From assembly GCA_945833775.1 (NCBI GenBank), contig CAMAGI010000012.1, positions 1 to 36,017 of the forward strand: a DNA stretch of 36,017 bases, in the 5' to 3' direction. Source of the stretch: an uncultured Lachnospiraceae bacterium (GTDB lineage Bacteria; Bacillota; Clostridia; Lachnospirales; Lachnospiraceae). Shown here piece after piece: positions 31,289 through 36,017 of the stretch. The translations under genes were made by a program, and so were the position numbers. The stretch's first letter is position 1. Every line of letters begins with the position of its first letter. The notes beneath the pieces are model-generated. The model made no database searches and was not told where the DNA came from. It was given only the letters and a program-made list of their open reading frames with translations.

Positions 31289-32632
31289 TCACTTAATAAT
31301 CTCGGTCACACGCACGCCGAAGCTTTCTTCGATGACCACAACTTCACCCTTTGCCACAAATTTACCGTTTACCAGCACATCTATCGGCTCACCTGCAATA
31401 CGATCCAGCTCGATAATCGTACCGGGTGCAAAGTTCAAAATTTCCGAGATGGATTTGGCCGTTCGGCCCAATTCCACGGTCACCTCCAGGGGCACGTCCA
31501 TGATCAGACCGATATTCTCCTGTCCGGGCATTACCGACATGTCATTGGAAAAGCTCTGGAATTGTGCAGGCTGAACATTCACGTTCTGCATGCTCCCCAT
31601 CTGAGGCATTCCCATACCGGGCATTCCACCCATCTGGGGCATTCCCATACCGGGCATTCCACCCATCATCGGATTCATGCCCATACCGGGCATTCCACCC
31701 ATCTGAGGCATTCCCATACCGGGCATCCCGCCCATCTGTCCGCCCGGTGCCATACCGGGCATTCCGGCCATCTGAGGCATCCCCATATCGGGCTGTCCCG
31801 TCGGCATGGATGCCGCGCTGCCCGTCGAAGCCGCCGGAGCCGCCGGTTCTTCAGCAGGGGGATCGCCGCCCATTTGGGTACTAATAAAGGTATTGACGAG
31901 TTTCTTGGCAAACTCGATGGGGTACAGCTGCATGATCGTGCTGTCTACCAAATCGTCAATCTGCATGCGGAAACAGATCTTGACAAATGTTCCGCCAAGG
32001 AATGGCGATATGTCCGATCCGGTTTTCAATTTCGTCAGATCAAGCAGAGATGACTCCGGCGGGCTGATGTCGATAACCGCCTTCAGCATCGTCGATAGAG
32101 AAGTCGCTGCAGAACCCATCATCTGGTTCATCGCTTCCGAGATTGCGCTCAGATGCAGTTCTCCCAGTTCCCCCTCCGTATTGGTTCCGTCACCGCCCAT
32201 CATCAGGTCGGTGATGACCTTCACGTCATGTTCCTTCAGTACCAGAATGTTGGTTCCGTCCAGACCCATCGTATATTTGATCTGAATGAAAACACAGGGT
32301 CGTTCGTAATCCACCAGAAGCTCATCCCAGGTTGAGAGCGAGACAACCGGTGTCGTGATATTTACTTTGCGATTTACTAATGAGTAGAGCGTTGTAGCGG
32401 ATGATCCCATACTGATGTTGGCAACTTCACCGATGGCATCCTTCTCCACATCGGTTAAAACATCATCCCCGACACCCGTTACAGCCTCGGTTCCGGTAAG
32501 ATAAGCCGGTTTGTCAACGGAAGGGGCTTCCTCCTTGGTTAGAAGCTCGTCCGGTATCACCGCCTCGTCTCCCGACAGATCCATACCGCTTAACAGGGCA
32601 TTGATCTCGTCCTGAGACAGCATTCCATCCAT
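31289..32632 (-). CDS. fliY: Flagellar switch protein and CheY-P phosphatase FliY
   Basis: This is a 447-residue switch component. An N-terminal CheY-P-binding motif (LSQDEINALLSGMDL) is followed by a CheC-like domain. It carries two phosphatase motifs, EVANISMGSSA and EAMNQMMGSAA, both with Glu and Asn. A Gly/Met/Pro/Gln-rich linker lies at about residues 265-355. A C-terminal SpoA/FliN domain follows (VPLEVTVELGRTAKSISEILNFAPGTIIELDRIAGEPIDVLVNGKFVAKGEVV). The combination of CheC-like and FliN-like domains is the FliY architecture of Firmicutes and Thermotoga. The linker is much more repetitive than usual. It starts 3 bases after the fliM stop. Confidence 0.97.
   Translation of the reverse strand: MDGMLSQDEINALLSGMDLSGDEAVIPDELLTKEEAPSVDKPAYLTGTEAVTGVGDDVLTDVEKDAIGEVANISMGSSATTLYSLVNRKVNITTPVVSLSTWDELLVDYERPCVFIQIKYTMGLDGTNILVLKEHDVKVITDLMMGGDGTNTEGELGELHLSAISEAMNQMMGSAATSLSTMLKAVIDISPPESSLLDLTKLKTGSDISPFLGGTFVKICFRMQIDDLVDSTIMQLYPIEFAKKLVNTFISTQMGGDPPAEEPAAPAASTGSAASMPTGQPDMGMPQMAGMPGMAPGGQMGGMPGMGMPQMGGMPGMGMNPMMGGMPGMGMPQMGGMPGMGMPQMGSMQNVNVQPAQFQSFSNDMSVMPGQENIGLIMDVPLEVTVELGRTAKSISEILNFAPGTIIELDRIAGEPIDVLVNGKFVAKGEVVVIEESFGVRVTEIIK
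31596..31788. repeat. Degenerate in-frame Gly-Met-Pro repeat region in fliY
   Basis: The bases encoding the FliY linker repeat a unit of about 36 bases that reads ggcattcccataccgggca on the + strand, with several near-identical copies (for example at about 31607, 31643 and 31709). It encodes MPGMGMPQMGG-type repeats of about 12 residues. Confidence 0.85.
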
Positions 32633-32635
32633 AGC

Positions 32636-33616
32636 TTACTCCTCCTCTCTTATCACCGAGGTAACCCGTACTGCATAGGAGTCTCTCTCCGCACCGGGCA
32701 ACGCGGTAAATTTCTTGATATTTCCAACATAAACATCCATGTCACTGTCTATCTTTGTGTCAAGGCGGATGCAGTCACCAACCTGCAGATTCATGAAATC
32801 CGCGACGGAGATGCGGCTCTTTCCGAGTACCGCCTTGATCGGAATATCAACTTTCCGAATCAGGGATTCTATGTAGTCTTCGTAATTCTCGTCATGATTC
32901 TCCTGCATGGTGGAGAACCAGTATTTGGTATTCAGCTTATCCATTACATCTTCCAGCGTGAAGAAAGGAAGACAAATATTGATAAACCCTTCCACGTCGC
33001 CGATCTTCATATTCAAGGTGATGATGGCGATCATGTCATTGGGTGCAATGACCTGTGCAAACTGTGAATTTGTCTCAATTCTGCCGAGTACCGGAGAAAT
33101 ATCAATTACATTTCTCCAGGGTTCCCGCATCAATTGTGTCAGCATAACCATAATTTTCTGCAGGATAATCAATTCGATTTCCGAAAAATCACGGTTCTTT
33201 TCAAGCGGGACTCCGCTTCCTCCAAGCATGCGGTCCAGCATCGCATAGCCCAGAGAGGTTGCAAGATCGATTATAATGGTTCCGTTTAAGGGATTAAAGT
33301 TCACAATTCCGAGGATGACCGGGTTGGACAAGGCGTTCGTAAACTCACTGAAGGTAACCGTCTCGGAACTCGCCACCGCAACCTGAACGTTCTTTCTAAG
33401 GTAGACCGGAAGATTCGTGGAGACCAGTCTTCCATAGTGCTCAAAGATGATCTCAAGGGTTCTCAAGTGCTCTTTGGAGAATTTTGTGGGGCGGCTGAAG
33501 TCGTAGTTCTTAACCTGCTTCTCGTCGTTTCCCTGCATCTGCTCAACGTCCAGTTCTCCGGAAGATAACTGGTTGAGCAGCGCATCTATTTCGCTTTGTG
33601 ACAGGACCTCGCCCAC
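32636..33616 (-). CDS. fliM: Flagellar motor switch protein FliM
   Basis: This is a 326-residue C-ring protein. The N-terminal CheY-P-binding motif is VLSQSEIDALLNQL, followed by a linker. The middle domain starts with YDFSRPTKFSKEHLRTLEIIFEHYGRL and includes the family GGSG.P motif (MLGGSGVPLE) that faces FliG. The C-terminal SpoA domain (VDIPIKAVLGKSRISVADFMNLQVGDCIRLD) pairs with FliY. It starts with GTG at 33616, with an AGGTGAG ribosome binding site. It is separated from fliL by 73 bases that can form a hairpin. Confidence 0.97.
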   Translation of the reverse strand: MGEVLSQSEIDALLNQLSSGELDVEQMQGNDEKQVKNYDFSRPTKFSKEHLRTLEIIFEHYGRLVSTNLPVYLRKNVQVAVASSETVTFSEFTNALSNPVILGIVNFNPLNGTIIIDLATSLGYAMLDRMLGGSGVPLEKNRDFSEIELIILQKIMVMLTQLMREPWRNVIDISPVLGRIETNSQFAQVIAPNDMIAIITLNMKIGDVEGFINICLPFFTLEDVMDKLNTKYWFSTMQENHDENYEDYIESLIRKVDIPIKAVLGKSRISVADFMNLQVGDCIRLDTKIDSDMDVYVGNIKKFTALPGAERDSYAVRVTSVIREEE

Positions 33617-33653
33617 AAAATCTCACCTCGCTTTCGCGCTCCGTCATAAATCG

Positions 33654-33684
33654 GCTGTCCGCCACCTCAGTCTTTGCGGGCAGC
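33654..33684 (-). other. Hairpin between fliL and fliM
   Basis: GCTGTCCGC (33654-33662) and GCGGGCAGC (33676-33684) pair as a 9-bp stem with one mismatch, just after the fliL stop. No U-run follows, so it is more likely a processing or stability element than a terminator. Confidence 0.4.
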
Positions 33685-33689
33685 TCTCT

Positions 33690-34229
33690 TTAGCCGAATT
33701 TCACTTCATTGATGGATACCTTGTATATAAAATCGGAACCGAACAGGTTCTGCACTTCCTTCAAGATGGCAGCCTTCAAAGCATCAAAATCACGACACTC
33801 TGTCTCGGTTCTGGAGGACACCACCGTAGTCACCACATCCTTGATGAGGGTTTCCTTCTCCGCAAGCTTTTCACCGCCGTACTTGGAATAATCCTTGTGC
33901 TTCGTGTTCTGTGAAAATGCGATTTCAAACATGATGTATCCCTGTCTGGTCTTCTGACTGCCGTCGGAATCGGTAATTACCTCCGCCTTTAAAGGCACAG
34001 TCATGGCCCCGGCAATGCTGTAGACCTCCGTGTCCGCCAGAGAGACCTCCTGTTTCTGCGCCTCTTCCCCGGGCACCGTCAATTCCAGATTCATAACGGT
34101 TGCAATGTTTTTCACCAGAGCAGCCGTCTGTTTGTTGGTCCCCATAACGCTCACCATCATGACAACATTGAGGACAATATTGACGATCAAAAGTGCAAGG
34201 ATCAGCACTGTCAACAAGTTTTTCTTCAT
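33690..34229 (-). CDS. fliL: Flagellar basal body-associated protein FliL
   Basis: This is a 179-residue membrane protein that surrounds or supports the stator. One N-terminal membrane segment (about residues 5-29) is followed by a linker and the extracytoplasmic FliL domain (VYSIAGAMTVPLKAE..., MFEIAFSQNT, EKETLIKDVVTTVVSSRT, ILKEVQNLFGSDFIYKVSINEVKFG). The pattern of a strand, a helix with the KD.V motif and a final strand is typical. It lies between motB and fliM, which is the usual place in Clostridia. Confidence 0.95.
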   Translation of the reverse strand: MKKNLLTVLILALLIVNIVLNVVMMVSVMGTNKQTAALVKNIATVMNLELTVPGEEAQKQEVSLADTEVYSIAGAMTVPLKAEVITDSDGSQKTRQGYIMFEIAFSQNTKHKDYSKYGGEKLAEKETLIKDVVTTVVSSRTETECRDFDALKAAILKEVQNLFGSDFIYKVSINEVKFG

Positions 34230-34279
34230 ATCTATCGACTCCGTTTCCGCCGTTTACCGCCAGGGATAACCGGCTCAAA

Positions 34280-35107
34280 TTAGGAAGGATTGTAGATGCG
34301 AATCTCAACTCTTCTGTTGCGACTGCGCCCCTCTGCCGTCGAATTGTCGGCAACCGGCATCCGCTCACCCATACCTGCATGTTTCAAGCTGGTGGGATTT
34401 AAGTTGCTGTTCTCCACCAGATAATAAAATACAGAAAGCGCACGTGCGCTGGACAATTCTTCGTTGTCCGCAAAACGGGAACTGTGGATGGGAACATTGT
34501 CGGTATGGCCTTCAATCTCGATGATTCCCTGAGAGTAGCGCTCCAGAATTGTCGCCACCTTATCCAGCACCGGTTTCGCATTTTCCTTCAGTTCGTCACT
34601 TCCGGAATCGTACAACAGGGCTCCGTTCATGGAGAGCTGAATATACTGTGAAGTGAAGCTCACCTCGATCTGGTCAGACATCGCGCTCTCCGAAACGGCT
34701 TCCTCAATCAATTCCACCGTCTCTTCATTCTGTGCCAGATTCATCTCCTCCAAGGTTTCCGTCAATTCCTGCAAACTCTGCCCATTCTGTTCGTATTGTT
34801 CAAAATTCTCGGAATCATTCTCGCTGTCCGCTGTCTTTCCGGTGCTGTTGATGTATTGATCCAATTCGTTCAGCTGGCTTACACCGTTGCTGATCAGTAT
34901 TCCTTCTCCGATGGAGGTCGAGCCGGACTGCCAGATGCTGAAAGTATTGTTCATGGCAGCCACCAGTTCGTTGAACTTCGCCTCATCGATGGTGGACATG
35001 GAAAACAAAAGCACGAAAAAGCACAACAGCAGGTTCATCAGGTCACTGAATGTGGCCATCCAGGGCGGTGAACCCGCAGGCGGCGCATCTTCTTTACGCT
35101 TCGCCAT
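34280..35107 (-). CDS. motB: Flagellar motor stator protein MotB
   Basis: This is a 275-residue stator subunit. The single membrane helix after PPWMATFSDLMNLLLCFFVLLF carries the ion-binding Asp22. An acidic, Gln/Asn-rich linker (about residues 85-145) leads to the OmpA-like peptidoglycan-binding domain, with IEIEGHTDNVPI near residue 200, SSARALSVFYYLV and a final EGRSRNRRVEIRI. It overlaps motA by one base (TAATG). The sequence does not settle whether protons or sodium drive it. Confidence 0.97.
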   Translation of the reverse strand: MAKRKEDAPPAGSPPWMATFSDLMNLLLCFFVLLFSMSTIDEAKFNELVAAMNNTFSIWQSGSTSIGEGILISNGVSQLNELDQYINSTGKTADSENDSENFEQYEQNGQSLQELTETLEEMNLAQNEETVELIEEAVSESAMSDQIEVSFTSQYIQLSMNGALLYDSGSDELKENAKPVLDKVATILERYSQGIIEIEGHTDNVPIHSSRFADNEELSSARALSVFYYLVENSNLNPTSLKHAGMGERMPVADNSTAEGRSRNRRVEIRIYNPS

Positions 35108-35901
35108 TACTCTTCACCCCCCGCACCGTCGGCATCGGAGGTTTCCCGTTCCTTAGGAGCCAGGAAGGACTTGAGCTTCTCCTCAATAACACGGGGATTC
35201 TCGCCCGCCTGAATGGACAAAAGACCTTCGATCATAACTTCCTTCATCAGCATCTCCGCATCGTTGTTGGCCTTCAGTTTACCGGAGACCGGGCTGCAGA
35301 TCCAGTTGGCCAGCAGGGAACCGTACAGGGTCGTGATCAGTGCCACTGCCATTGCAGGACCGATACTGGCGGCATCTCCCATGTTATTCAACATGTTGAC
35401 CAAACCGACCAGGGTACCGATCATACCCCAGGCAGGGCCCATGGTACCCAGTGTGTCCCAGAAACCGATCAGACGCTTGTGACGTCCCTCAATACTCACG
35501 AGTTCCGTCTCCATAATTGCACGCACAAGATCGGGATCCGTACCGTCCACAACGAGCAAAATGCCCTTCTTCAGAAACGGCTCGTCCAGCTCGGCAGCCG
35601 CTTCCTCCAACGACAAAAGACCCTCTTTACGTGCCACGTTGGACAGATCAATAATTCGTTTGATCATCTCCGCGGTATTCAGGGTCGGAACCTTAAAAAT
35701 CAATGTGAAGCTTTTCAATCCCGCTATGTATTCGGACAGGGAAAACTGTGTCAGTGTCGACGCAAATGCGCCTCCGAAGGTAATGATTGCGGAACCCGGA
35801 TCCAAATAGTCCGGGATACACCCAATACCACCTGCAGAAATGATACCGAATACCAGCATTCCGAAGCACACTAAAACGCCCAGTAATGATGCTATATCCA
35901 C
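35107..35901 (-). CDS. motA: Flagellar motor stator protein MotA
   Basis: This is a 264-residue membrane protein with four helices, the first near the N-terminus (LLGVLVCFGMLVFGII). I take GTG at 35901 (MDIASLLGVL) as start because AGGTGA lies 5 bases upstream; the GTG at 35910 precedes that site. Family features include the cytoplasmic loop (ARKEGLLSLEEAAAEL, rich in charge) and the last two helices with the conserved prolines: GPAWGMIGTLVGLVNML and GPAMAVALITTLYGSLLANWI. It directly follows flbD by 45 bases. Confidence 0.97.
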   Translation of the reverse strand: MDIASLLGVLVCFGMLVFGIISAGGIGCIPDYLDPGSAIITFGGAFASTLTQFSLSEYIAGLKSFTLIFKVPTLNTAEMIKRIIDLSNVARKEGLLSLEEAAAELDEPFLKKGILLVVDGTDPDLVRAIMETELVSIEGRHKRLIGFWDTLGTMGPAWGMIGTLVGLVNMLNNMGDAASIGPAMAVALITTLYGSLLANWICSPVSGKLKANNDAEMLMKEVMIEGLLSIQAGENPRVIEEKLKSFLAPKERETSDADGAGGEE

Positions 35902-35946
35902 TGCAATCACCTAACATTCTGCATCTTATTGATAATATTTTTGGAA

Positions 35947-36017
35947 TTATTCTGCAAAAATATCCTTTCTATACAATTTTACAAGATTTTTTATCTCTTG
36001 TCTACTTTCTTTTACAA
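35947..36017 (-). CDS. flbD: 3' end of FlbD-family flagellar protein (partial)
   Basis: From the right edge one frame is open for 22 codons and stops at TAA 35947-35949. It reads VKES then RQEIKNLVKLYRKDIFAE. This matches the C-terminal pattern of FlbD proteins (a VKES/VRES motif, then a helix ending in a YRK.I-type sequence). FlbD genes typically lie between flgE and motA in Clostridia, as here. The start and most of the gene lie outside the window, so the call rests on a short tail plus position. Confidence 0.65.
   Translation of the reverse strand, partial: VKESRQEIKNLVKLYRKDIFAE

Noticed and set aside
31169..32053. 294-codon + strand frame with HTGHSTHL-type repeats
   Set aside because: The repeats are the antisense reading of the Gly-Met-Pro repeat in fliY.

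Overview
The window looks like the chromosome of a motile anaerobic Firmicute of class Clostridia, most likely Lachnospiraceae (relatives of Roseburia, Butyrivibrio or Lachnospira). This placement is inferred from gene content and order: a single large fla/che operon with FliY, CheC and CheD, a FapA (DUF342) protein beside the flagellar sigma factor, lipoproteins with LCAC- or ITAC-type lipoboxes, and strong GGAGG ribosome binding sites. No rRNA, tRNA, CRISPR array, insertion sequence or phage gene is visible. No stretch longer than 300 bases lacks a gene.

Region 1 (1-401) holds the 3' end of a YgjP/DUF45-type zinc metallopeptidase gene on the + strand. Region 2 (413-10158, - strand) is a six-gene unit. 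In transcription order it encodes a propeller-plus-solute-binding lipoprotein, two sugar-type ABC permeases, a long coiled-coil HlyD-type adaptor, a MacB-like membrane protein with only two membrane segments, and a second propeller-plus-solute-binding lipoprotein paralogous to the first. No ATPase is encoded in it. Its upstream region has an extended -10 element without a good -35, preceded by repeats phased at 11 bp that resemble an OmpR/PhoB-type operator. I consider this the best candidate for an undescribed system in the window. Region 3 (10331-10954, + strand) is a small DUF4854-like lipoprotein gene with its own promoter.

Region 4 (11064-12832, - strand) is rpsB-tsf (ribosomal protein S2 and EF-Ts). 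It has its own sigma-A promoter at 12983-13011, and its 3' end shares a bidirectional terminator with the region 3 gene. Region 5 (13019-36017, - strand) is the promoter-distal part of the fla/che operon. It reads flbD (3' end only), motA, motB, fliL, fliM, fliY, cheY, fliO, fliP, fliQ, fliR, flhB, flhA, flhF, flhG, a PilZ/YcgR gene, cheB, cheA, cheW, cheC, cheD, a small two-TM protein, fliA (sigD), a FapA-like gene, a small hydrophilic protein, a SwrB-like coiled-coil protein, and a MltG-N-terminus-like protein with a Ser/Glu repeat stalk. The order ending in sigma-D, SwrB-like protein, rpsB and tsf matches the known Bacillus subtilis arrangement.

The fla/che genes form one functional set. 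MotAB and FliL make and tune the stator. FliM and FliY form the switch. FliOPQR, FlhB and FlhA form the export gate. FlhF and FlhG set flagellar number and position, and the PilZ protein links speed to c-di-GMP. CheA, CheW, CheY, CheB, CheC, CheD and FliY form the chemotaxis phosphorelay and its adaptation arm. CheR and the receptors are not in the window. FliA drives late flagellar genes.
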